Below, piece by piece: positions 55,269 to 64,000 of a stretch of DNA of 64,000 nt. This DNA comes from Liopterus haemorrhoidalis. Taxonomy: Eukaryota > Arthropoda > Insecta > Coleoptera > Dytiscidae. Position numbers and translations under genes: made by a program. The notes beneath the pieces are model-generated. The model had not been told where the DNA came from, searched no databases, and saw only the letters and a program-made list of their open reading frames with translations. Positions within the stretch are counted from its first letter, which is position 1. Every line of letters begins with the position of its first letter. The stretch covers positions 43,810,924-43,874,923 of the forward strand of contig OZ020620.1 of NCBI GenBank assembly GCA_963971575.1, written 5' to 3'.

Positions 55269-56027
55269 ATTTAAAACGAATGTCATCATCTGTGGTGATT
55301 TTAATGTACATTTTAATCGCATAACTAAAGAATCTTCTGAATTGTTGGATCTATTCGTTTAATTTTAGTACCTATGTAAATTTTAACACCAGGGGAAACA
55401 ATAGGTTGGATAACTTGATTTTTAATTTTCGAACCATAGATTCCTAAACTGCTTTTGCTTTTAAGGTACAAGTTTCCTTCTCTGATCATGATGGCATACA
55501 CTTTTCTTTTCCTACCTTAGTAACCAGCAATACGATTAAGGGTGAAATTAACGTGATTTCACCCTTATCACGATATCTGGAAAATTTGCACTGCATAAAA
55601 CTCTTCAAACAACAGACTGGAACATGCTAAATAATATCAATCATGGTAATACAGCATTTACATTACTTTTTGACAAATATCCTCATGCTTTTGGAGCAAG
55701 TTTCCCAATATAAACCTTTAAACCCTCATCACACAGCAACCAGATAAATATAAAATGGTTCGACAATTGGATCAAAAGCATGCGTGACAAACTAAAACAT
55801 CTTCAAAGTTCCTTCAGATCAATGCCCGGTTTCACTGGGCCGTAACAAACCAATTCAGAGCAGAATACCGTTCAGCAATAAAGTCTGCCAAAATTCTTGC
55901 CAATTTAAGTTTTGTATCTGAATCTAAAAATATTTCAAAGGCTACATGGCAAACCATTAATAACAATAGATATCCACGAAACTCTTCTTTGACCCATACA
56001 TCCATTTCATCAAATCAGATCAATATA

Positions 56028-56918
56028 CAGGGTGAGAGGCCAAAATCTGGACAAATTAATCAATTTTTTTCAAACTATATTTTTTCTTGTAAAAATGAAA
56101 AAGTTAACAAAAATATTCTTGCCAAATAATGTGCAACGTCATAGAGAAGAAATTTATTCAATGTATCCCCCACTTGCTTGAATAACCGCCTCCAATCGTG
56201 GTCTGAAGCGTTCGCATGCACGTTGTAATGCGTTACGGTCCATATCATTGAAAGATGCTTTAATAGCGGCTTGAAGTGATGCTACATTTGGATGTCTGGA
56301 CATATTCGTGACTCTTTCAATCACGCTCCATACATAAAAGTCAAAAGGATTCAAATCAGGACTGTTGGGAGGCCAGAATTATTTTGACCAAAACATGTCA
56401 ACATTGTCCGACAACCAGTTTTGCGCTAAGTGACTAGTGTGGGCGGGTGCACCGTTTTCCTGAATTATTTGACGCATAATTGTTTCACTGACTCCGACCA
56501 TCGATGACAATTTTCGAATCGACTGTCCTGGATCTTGCAAAATCAGCTCCTGAGTCTGCTGAATGACCTCAGGCGTCCTGACAACGCGCTCCTTCGAGTG
56601 TATCTTCCTCGCTGGTGTTGCAGCACCTTCCTTCGACTCCTCCGACTTATTGTATTTCGCGACATCATAAACCGTTGATCTCGGGTAACCGAAAAATCGA
56701 ATAATTTCTGTCGCTGAGCGCCCAGCGCGAATACTTTCAATTATCGCAGCTCTTCGGTTATATTCTGCTCTTTGTTTCAACATTGCGACTATTTTGAGGT
56801 TATGACTGCTTAGTACATGCGTACAGCTATCTAAAGAACCAATGACGACAACTTCCAGTGATATAGAACAGCGGGAAATTCAAATCTAATATTGTCCGGA
56901 TTTTGGCCGCGCACCATG
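56028..56918. mobile_element. maT-type (DD37D) element, internally deleted, 891 bp
   Basis: Tips CAGGGTGAGAGGCCAAAATC and, inverted, CATGGTGCGCGGCCAAAATC lie inside TA duplications (56026-56027, 56919-56920). It carries N- and C-terminal transposase parts on the minus strand and interrupts a LINE. Confidence 0.9.
56154..56783 (-). pseudogene. maT-type transposase with central deletion
   Basis: Starts MLKQRAEYNRRAAIIESIRA with a homeodomain-like helix-turn-helix (SATEIIRFFGYPRSTVYDVA), a basic linker and a second one (QSIRKLSSMVGVSETIMRQI). It then jumps directly to ENGAPAHTSHLAQNWLSDNV (Asn where the second catalytic Asp belongs), one stop at 56379-56381, and WPPNSPDLNPFDFYVWSVIE to a C-terminus ACERFRPRLEAVIQASGGYI. 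From that Asn to the Asp of NPFD are 37 residues, the DD37D spacing. The segment with the first catalytic Asp is deleted. Confidence 0.9.
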
Positions 56919-57375
56919 TATACTTCACAAACAATGACAAAAAATTAGTAGAATCTCTACCAGGTACCGACATATCGCCTATAGATTATTTAAATCTTTC
57001 ATTTACTGCGCCAAAATTTTCTTTTCATGAAGTGTCTTTCAATACAGTCGCTCAAAAACAATAAGTCGTTCAACAGACTCGCTCAAAAACGGCAAATCTA
57101 AAGACATCTACGGTATTACTGTAGATCTCCTAAAAACAATCAAGGAGACAATTATCCTTCCGCTCACCAAGGTAATGAACTGCTGTATTAGAAGCAATAT
57201 GTTTCCCGACGCATTAAAAATTGTAAAAGTGATTCCACTGCACAAAAAAGGCAATAAACACGAACCTAATAATTATCGACCAATATCTCTTCTACCCGCC
57301 TTTTCTAAAGTTCTAGAAAAAAATATGTACATTCAAATAATTTCACATTTTGAAGTGCATAGTCTGTTTAATTGA

Positions 57376-58330
57376 TCAAAACGTGTACCCTGTTACCTGT
57401 TATTCGTTCAGAATTGTTTTTCTGCATTTGTTTTTATTAAGTATACATTTCCACTTCCTTGTAGATACTCCAATGGCTATACGAGTAATATTCGTATATA
57501 GTTCCATATATCATTTTGTTAATTCCACCCCTGTTAAATATTACGAAATTCTTTTATATTACCGCATATATTTACTCCTTTTAAATACCTCATGTTATCT
57601 GTGGTTATTTTTTAAATGTTTGTTTAATTTTCCAATAAAAAGTCCCCCAACATTTTATGTATTATAAAAATTTAATGTTATCTCAAAAATAAAATTAATT
57701 TAATGGCCTGCCTCTATCTTGATTCCATTAACACAGTACTTAAATATTTAGAACGGCGTTAAACACAGTCTATAAACGTTTTATTTCTTTGGTACACGTT
57801 ATATTGTATTCCTTCCTGTTGTTATACAGTGCTGGTTATAGGTACTACTCACATAAACGCTAAATACACTTTGGAAACTGCTGACATATCATGTATTTAT
57901 AATACAGCAACGTTAAATATTAATTTCGTATCTTTGAATAATTAAAAAAAGATTTTAGATAAATGTTTGGTCGGTAAAAGTATTTGCTACGAGTGTTACC
58001 TCAAAATTAATGCACTGAATAATAAAATATAAAACAATTTTACTTTTAAACAACATGACTGGAATTATCGACAAATGCAAGAGTAATAACACGTAGAAAG
58101 ATAGTTTTCGGCGTCTATATCGGTGTCCTTAAGCGCTTGATTTCGGCTCTCATTGATGCCGGTTAGTGCACACGTAGAAAGTTTGTTACCGCCGACGGAT
58201 TAAAAAATCACTTGGTTTAGAATTAATATTCTTGTACCTGCTTGGGGGTTCTATACATCCACCAGTGGTGGCCGGTAAATGATAGCTGCGGAGCTGCAGT
58301 ATCCCTAATTTTATTTATTAGCACAATATA
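57376..58330. other. No gene recognised
   Basis: AT-rich; the 105-codon ORF at 57350 is hydrophobic and unassigned. Confidence 0.5.
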
Positions 58331-58800
58331 AAAAAATCAGCTGTGGCCACCACAGGACCGACCGCCATCACAAAGTACTTGTTTACTTTATGCTGCTTTA
58401 TCAAAAAGTGTCTCAAATAAAAGTTGTTAGTTATTGCTTTTATAGCAGCTTTTGTTAAATAATTTTTTCAAAATATTTCTGTTGTGAAATATTCGCAAAA
58501 ATATTAAAACCGACACTAGTAAACTACCATTTCTAGTTATCCGATTTTTACCAAAAGTTGATCAACTCGTTCCATTGATGTCAAAAGCAATATGAAGTTT
58601 CATAAAAATTATTTTAGCCGAATTTGCTCTCACGTGTACACGAACCGAGAGACAGACCAACAGACAGATAGACAGACATGCTAACAATAGACAAAACGTT
58701 ATGTAGGGACCTCAGTTTGTGGAGGTCCATCGAAATCTCGAAATGTCAAAATCTGTATGATCACAATACTTCTTTTATATATGTTGGCGGTCGGTAAAAA
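58331..58800. repeat. Repeat family R, copy 3 (internally deleted)
   Basis: Left 'atcagctgtggccaccacag' and 'gaccgaccgcc' and right 'ttatatatgttggcggtcgg' match copy 1 almost exactly, but about 150 bp after 'aaagtacttg' are missing. It contains a short impure GACA tract at 58650-58677. Confidence 0.65.
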
Positions 58801-58829
58801 ATTTCGAAAAAGACTACAGTGAAATGTCA

Positions 58830-59930
58830 GTATTTGACAAGCAGTCCATAGCACTTACTGTGATCAATACAATATTCTGCTGTCCCTTGGAAGGCTATAT
58901 TGGGGCATCCAAAGAAGATGTGTCTCACCCACTGACGTTCTGTGCCACTGTCACAGTTTGGAGTCTCTCGCATTCCCCATCTGAACAAAGAGTCGCTACT
59001 TCTACCGTGACCCTTTCTAACACTGTACAAAGATACATTTTTTTTCTGGGAAGGTCAAATCCATTCGGAGTTAAGTAAGGAGTGGAACTCAGCTGGGGCC
59101 TACTCCACACATTTTTGCTACCAGATTTCTTTTGCGTTGAAGTCAGTTGCTGTGGTAATATTTGCTGTAATAACTGATTGGCTACGGGATATCAATCTGT
59201 GAAACTCGATATTGGCCAGGTCGTTATGTATAGAAAGTTTGGCATTTTCATCTATTTTCCCATACACACACAAGAGGGCTCACAGACGACGTATATGTGG
59301 TGGCTGAATATGAGCTAGAACTGGTAGCCAGTAGGTAGGTGTTGACCTAATAGCGCCAGTTATTATTCGCATCGTTTCCTTCAGTGATGTGTTCAATTTT
59401 CTTGCATAAGGGCTGTTTATCTATACTGGGGCTCAATATTCTGCTGGTGAGTACACCAGGCTTAGCGCTATTATTCAAAGTGTGGATGCGTTTGCTCCTT
59501 ACAATGAGCCAGCAAGTTTTTGAAGAATATTGTTTCTGGATTTGATTTGGCGAAAACGTTGCTTAGTTGTTTGTTGAAAGAAAGTGTTCTGTCAAGAGAT
59601 ACTCCCAGATATTTTGGTATTGGGTTGAAAGATTACTCCGTCAAGAGTCACATCAATAGGCGTATGAGCCAATTTTTTGTTTAAATGGAATGTTTGTTCT
59701 ATGGGAATTTGGTTTTAAATTAGCGGCGAGATTCTATGTTATATAAGGCGTCGAGTATTTTGTAGCATGCACTCAATAAAGCGATGAGACGGAAGTTTTC
59801 AGTACAATCGTCTGGTTTTCCCGGTTTTGGGATGGAGAAAACTTTAGTTATTTTAAAAACTGACGCAAGTTTTCTTGATTTTAAAATACCCGAGAAAAAC
59901 ATAGCAAGCCAGTCTCGGGATTTTTCGAGA
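58830..59930 (-). pseudogene. Jockey-like LINE, RT and C-terminal region, degenerate
   Basis: From the minus strand start: KSRKLASVFKITKVFSIPKP then GKPDDCTENFRLIALLSACY (RT fingers). Then a jump to SLSFN-type thumb text (59640-59540) and ETMRIITGAIRSTPTYWLPV then LAHIQPPHIRRL (59360-59250). Last is GRSSDSLFRWGMRETPNCD then RHIFFGCPNIAF (59000-58880), the Cys/His tail found after RT in this group. The catalytic box is missing and frames shift several times. Confidence 0.72.
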
Positions 59931-60133
59931 GGATTTTTCTAAAAATTAAAATAATTTTAACATATACAACCGTTTATGACATTTTTCTCTACCTCTATAT
60001 CTATTTCTTTACAAAATTTACTTAAAAACTTTTTGATTAAAAACTACTGATGTGCGTCATTCTCAAAACAAGTAGTTCGTCAATGTACTATGTGCTGTAA
60101 GCACTGGCAGCTCGAATTTTCATCGTAATTAGT

Positions 60134-60751
60134 AAGGTGACCATTCGTACTGGTTTTACCAGTACTGTACTGTTTTTTTGTCATTGGTCCTGGTTAGTCG
60201 TGAAATATAACCAGTACAGTTTAGGGACACAAAATAAAAAGTTATTAATTTTTCAAAAGATCGAGTAATCGTTCCATCTTTCAGTACGCGCGTAAATTTA
60301 AACACAAAATACGGTTCAGCAGTGTAGCGGCCTTTTCAAAATTACTTTCTTAATCTACAATATAAATAAAAGAAGTACATTTTATTTTTTCACTTAAAAG
60401 CAAAAAAACTAAGCTTACTCTGCAATATTTTTTTAAATATATATTCTACGATAGCCACTTTTCTTCATGCTGACTAAGCAGGCGCGCTGCTAGAAAAATT
60501 AACTGAGAGGGGGGTCTATATCTAAAAAATATCCGATAAATAATATAAAATTTATTATTGCCTTTTTACAGGGAGGGATGGTCATTTTGACTATGATTTG
60601 TTTTTTATCAACAAAAGAGATGATTTTATTTTCAGTATCATTTTATTAAGTTTATGAGTTTTTAGTTCCTGGGGGGGGGGGGCTGCACGCGCCTATACTT
60701 GAGCTAGTTTAAATGTCCTGGTTTTATATTTGACAAAATATGGTCACCTTA
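60134..60751. mobile_element. hAT-like MITE with a second element nested inside
   Basis: Tips AAGGTGACCATTCGTACTGG and, inverted, AAGGTGACCATATTTTGTCA are related in wording to the MITE at 13177. 'gtactgg', 'agtacagt' and 'gtcctggtt' words crowd the ends. Inside, 60478-60703 is bordered by 'aagcaggcgcgctgc' and, inverted, 'aagtataggcgcgtgcagcc', with a G13 run; this is probably a separate insertion. No exact 8-bp duplication could be fixed. Confidence 0.6.
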
Positions 60752-61596
60752 TAATTGAGCAACTGGCATTGAGTGGGAATAGCGGCATCATACCCACTTT
60801 AGAGATGCAGGCGTTTGCAGTTAAAAGCTTGTGAAAAGGACGTCTGGTTACAGATATATTTTTATATTTAAAGAAAAATTGGGGTTGCTTATGTAGGAAT
60901 GATTTTCTTTATCTCAATGCGATTGATCACAAATCATTTCTTGGATTATACGATGGAAGACGAATATAATTTGAAATGCCTGGAATGTCTTATTAGTGAA
61001 TGAAATGCCTTCTTGTATAGATTTTTGTCACTGCTGGTTAGCAATACGAAATAAAGATTATATCAAAGCTTAAATTGCACAGTCCTAAATATTTAAGTTT
61101 TTGTCTTTCAATTTATTGTTGCATTCCTTGTTTTAAAAGTCACCAGTAACTCTTTATTAGATTTCATCTTCAAGTTAATTATATACTTTCAAACTCGGGC
61201 TTAATTATTTCCAAGGGAACACACCTTACTTCTCCCCGGCGCTTGTACAGAACCCTCGTGTTCTGTTCAGTGTTACTCTTTGGTTTTGGCAGCATGAATA
61301 AAATGTCGAAACTTACTTTAAAGCGAGGAAGTTGAGTGAAAAGTTTAGATATTGTTTTTGTTTTATATCCATACAAATTAATTTTAATACAGTAAATTAC
61401 GTGATTAATTGGAGATTAGGTAAATAATTTTTAGATTACTTACACAGTTGAATGAACCGGGAAGAAGAGAAAACACTAACCTGAAAAAGAAAAATTTATT
61501 AGTCAAAAATATATTATAGATTTTTATTGGTAAATAATTTGGTAATTTAGTCTTTAATTAATAGTTGTTTATGCACCAAGAGTGTTACTAAGAAGA
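60752..61596. other. No gene recognised
   Basis: Nothing assignable. The 65-codon minus ORF at 61179 has no family resemblance. Confidence 0.5.
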
Positions 61597-61672
61597 TTAC
61601 GCCCGGGGAGTGACCTAATACAACCCGAGGGCCTCTGGCCCGAGGGGTGGATGTTGCTCGATGGGCGTAATC
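61597..61672. repeat. GC-rich nested hairpin, 76 bp
   Basis: Outer stem 'gattacgccc' / 'gggcgtaatc'; inner stem 'cccgagggcc' / 'ggcccgaggg' around 'tct'. It is strikingly GC-rich for this AT-rich window and similar in style to the hairpin tip at 15415-15432. No coding role is seen. Confidence 0.75.
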
Positions 61673-61746
61673 ATCCAGTACCGCCAACCTGTAAGTTACA
61701 GATGATATCTAAAGAGCTGATTTGTGTTTTTATGGATAGTTTCTTA

Positions 61747-62895
61747 CGAGGGTTGTCTTTCATATTTCGGGATTGCGTTAAACTAGTGCTGTCATCTGGC
61801 AACTGACTTATATCGTAAAGTTTAACACTTTTGACGGTATACGTACTTAGAACGTTTTGACGTACGAGCGCCATTTTTGTTGTTTACAGTAACTTGAAAA
61901 AATCATCTCTAAAAATGGAATTAAATCGTAAACATTTTCGAGCGATTATATTTTACAAATTTCGACGTGGAGAAACCCAACAACAATGCATAGATGAACT
62001 TAACACGACTTTTGGCGATGAAGCACCATCAAGGACTACTGTTTCTCGATGATTTGTCTACAATCGTGGCCGTAGTTCGCTTAAGGCTGCGTATAACCCC
62101 CGGAGGTTACTAGTTTCTTATACAAAACTAACAATCTGAAATAAAATTAGTATCAACCTATACATCAAATTTTGCACCGAATTTATATCTATCTAATATG
62201 ATAGTTTTAATTGTAGAAACATTTATTGTAAAAATATTATCGCTCAATAACTTCAAAATAGACATCTGCGATATTGTTATGTAACTTTTTAAATCTATTT
62301 ATGGGTTTCGAATAACTTTTATATTTATATAGTTTTGTGTAGAAATGTTCAAATAATACGTCATTTTTTTTTCGACTTGATTACTTATAGTTTAGAGCCT
62401 TCGTCGAAAAATATCATACTTAAAGATAATAGAATACCACTTGGTACACGTATTCTTCACGAAAAATAAATCATTATTACCCGTAACACCCATTTTGAAA
62501 ACCGCGGCAGATTCAAGAGGACGGCAAAAATAGATTACCAAGTACAATAACTATAAGTAATTTTCACAATATAACATAATAGTTACAATCATATTTGTAG
62601 AATGAAGCTTTAGGTACAATTTTCCGCATTGTACGCAAATATGCGTTGATTGGTTTACAAGATGGCGTCTATAATGCAATTTGCTTATTTGCAACTACCT
62701 AACAGTTTTTTCTACAGTTAAAAATATCCTATTAGATAGATAAAAATTCGCTGCAAATTTTGATATATAGATTGTTATTAATTTTATTTCCGATTATTAG
62801 TTTTGTATAAAAAACTATTCAGGACTATAGGGTTGTGCGCCGCCTTAAGGACAAATTTTGTGAAGGTCATCCAAAATCAGGGCTTGCACGATATT
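61747..62895 (+). mobile_element. mariner fragment, copy A, with insertion
   Basis: After TA, 'cgagggttgtctttcatatt' and the 5' UTR match copy B at 63099. The transposase starts at ATG 61915: MELNRKHFRAIIFYKFRRGE then TQQQCIDELNTTFGDEAPSR (first helix-turn-helix), with a stop replacing Trp at 62050. After the 760-bp insertion the frame continues LKDKFCEGHPKS, and homology ends near 62892. The catalytic domain is absent. Confidence 0.85.
62085..62844. mobile_element. TTAA/TTA-flanked non-coding element, 760 bp, nested in mariner
   Basis: TTAA stands on both sides (62081-62084, 62845-62848). Tips GGCTGCGTATAACCC and, inverted, GGCGGCGCACAACCC are followed by 'ttatacaaaactaa' and 'gaaataaaatta' in both arms. 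The uninterrupted site 'tcgcttaaggatgaattt' is seen in mariner copy B (63418-63435). TTAA would point to piggyBac/Kolobok, TTA plus an AGGC tip to PIF/Harbinger; undecided. Confidence 0.82.
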
Positions 62896-63098
62896 TATGT
62901 CTCTTCGTCCTCAACTGATTTTTAGAATTACTATCTCACGTCTTCAAGTGATTTTCGGAATTTCATTCCTTCCCCCGCTCTCAATTTATTTCCAGGATTT
63001 CTTCCCATTCTTCTCAAGTGATTTTCGGAATATCTACCTCCAATACTCAAATGGTTTTGAAATATCTGGGTCCAACTCAATCCAGTCCGTGAAACATA

Positions 63099-64000
63099 CA
63101 AGGGTTGCCTCTTATATTTCGGGATTGCGCTAAACTAGTGCTGCCATCTGGCAACTGACGCTTCTATCGTAAAGTTTGACATTTTGACGGTATACGTACT
63201 CAGAACGTTTTGACGTACGAGCGCTATTTGTGTTGTTTACAGTAACTTGAGAAAATTCATCTCGGCTAAAAAAACATTTAGGAGCGATTATTTTTTACTA
63301 CTTTCGACGTGGATTAACCCAACAACACTGTATCGATGAACTTAAATCGACTTTTGGCGATGAAGCACCATCAAGGACTACTGTTTATCGCTGGTTTGCC
63401 GAATCGTGTCCGTAGTTCGCTTAAGGATGAATTTCCTCAAGGTCTTCCAAAATAGGTTGTTGTTCCGAAAACATTGATGCTGCGCGTGAACTGATACTGC
63501 AATATCGTCATGTGACTTATCGTGAGATTGAGGTATTCTTGGGCATTAGTGGGACCAGCACACATTGACTATTGCATGAACATTTGGCCATCAAAAAGAT
63601 ATTTAGATAAAATATATATTCAAGATATATTTAGTTGTAGTTTGATATTGATTATATTTTGTAAAATTATCTTTATTAACTTAATATTGGGAAAAAAAAC
63701 AAACTGTATCATAAATTATAGCTAAATTTTTTATTCTAGCTCTGATGAAGAATTAAAGATAAATCGAAACGTTAGCGAAGTTAAAATATTGTTTTAATTT
63801 AAATTTCTAACCAGTCCGAATCCCATTATTTCCTTATCGTATCAAAAAGATATGTTCGCGTTGGATCCCACATAATTGCCTCAATCGTGCCTCAAACGGA
63901 GTTGAAAAAGTGCTTCGAAAATTGGGTCAAAGGCATGCAAAGTGTATTGATCTTAATGGAGAATATTTTGAAAAACAAAACTTTTGTTGATAAATAATTG
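63099..64000 (+). mobile_element. mariner fragment, copy B, with Penelope insertion; runs to the window edge
   Basis: After TA, 'caagggttgcctcttatatt'. The transposase reads FRRGLTQQHCIDELKSTFGD, EAPSRTTVYRWFAE, a frameshift, NIDAARELILQYRHVTYREI and HEHLAIKK. After the insert it continues CSRWIPHN and then directly the C-terminus HAKCIDLNGEYFEKQ with a stop at 63988-63990. The whole catalytic core is deleted. The right inverted repeat must lie beyond 64000. Confidence 0.88.
63603..63840 (+). mobile_element. 5'-truncated Penelope-like 3' end with 13-bp duplication
   Basis: ATCAAAAAGATAT lies exactly on both sides (63590-63602, 63841-63853). The insert ends with CTCTGATGAAGAATTAAAGA then TAAATCGAAACGTTAGCGAA and 'accagtccgaatcccatta', the same 3' end as 3405-3515 and 41445-41552. 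It defines that end as the terminus of a retroelement. No coding part was retained. Confidence 0.85.

Larger units (their letters stand above)
55270..57375 (+). pseudogene. CR1/Jockey-like LINE (endonuclease and RT N-terminus), interrupted
   Basis: Endonuclease end: VIICGDFNVHFNRITKESSE, then GNNRLDNLIFNF and VSFSDHDGIHFSF (the GDFN and SDH motifs of AP-type endonuclease). Connector: WIKSMRDKLKHLQ, FRAEYRSAIKSAKILA, ATWQTINNNRYPRN. After the maT element at 56028-56918: SLPGTDISPIDYLNLSFTAP, SKDIYGITVDLLKTI, ALKIVKVIPLHKKGN, NYRPISLLPAFSKVLEK. The sequence stops being LINE near 57375, before the RT catalytic motifs. Several frameshifts. Confidence 0.82.

Noticed and set aside
57350..57667. 105-codon hydrophobic ORF as a membrane protein
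   Set aside because: Composition follows T-rich DNA; no family, no start context, directly after LINE debris.
60134..60751. Exact 8-bp duplication around the hAT-like element
   Set aside because: TAATTAG and TAATTGAG are similar but do not match in register.

Overview
This is AT-rich animal nuclear DNA, most likely from an arthropod and probably an insect. The reasons are abundant D34D mariner, DD37D (maT) and DD41D elements, insect-style piggyBac, PIF/Harbinger and hAT relics, CR1/Jockey-like and RTE-like non-LTR retrotransposons, Penelope-like elements and tRNA-derived SINEs. I see no bacterial operon, ribosome binding site, rRNA, CRISPR array or recognisable host gene. Short unassigned ORFs are compatible with chance in this base composition, but host exons cannot be excluded without transcripts. 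The window reads as a dense, nested transposable-element graveyard.

Layout. 1-6 kb: Tigger terminus, mariner relic, repeat family R with a GACA tract, a 570-bp fold-back, a retroelement C-terminus, a Penelope 3' end, an RT fragment and a maT relic. 6.5-14 kb: SINE, repeat family X, a DD41D element with about 110-bp inverted repeats, maT debris, a second R copy carrying a nested MITE, a hAT MITE, a 372-bp CCCAGCAAAC MITE and a SINE with a 12-bp target duplication. 15-22 kb: hairpins, two large CCCAGCAAAC elements (one split by a LINE and by its own 372-bp derivative) and a 771-bp TA-flanked element. 23-32 kb: a long fold-back of about 1.27 kb, ZBED/hAT, Jockey and RTE pieces, X with a hAT MITE inside, Harbinger exon debris, and a piggyBac derivative containing a Harbinger MITE. 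32-37 kb: a head-to-head mariner fold-back, a Harbinger MITE and a cluster of LINE fragments on both strands. 37-40 kb: a hAT element carrying X and a hAT MITE, followed by a second hAT element at the same 8-bp target. 42-50 kb: an internally deleted Tc1/mariner element, a Penelope element with inverted flanks split by a LINE, a SINE, a Harbinger MITE and a near full-length mariner. 50-64 kb: a LINE with a long AAAT tail, X with a GACA expansion, a LINE split by a maT element, R, another LINE and two mariner copies, each carrying an insertion.

The genes do not form a pathway. What ties the window together is insertion history. Target-site duplications and intact paralogous empty sites within the same 64 kb let many insertions be ordered. 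The most distinctive items are: (i) the CCCAGCAAAC family with apparent 2-bp duplications; (ii) two different hAT elements using the identical 8-bp target GTATAGCA; (iii) Penelope termini with a hammerhead-like CTGATGA/CGAAAC motif at several loci, in one case as inverted flanks; (iv) several fold-back elements; and (v) a 771-bp element with a repeated TCGACTA/TCGATA-type motif. Most coding remnants are broken. The best preserved are the mariner at 48975-50248 (one in-frame stop plus a D-to-N change at the second catalytic position) and the LINE RT at 50826-51845.
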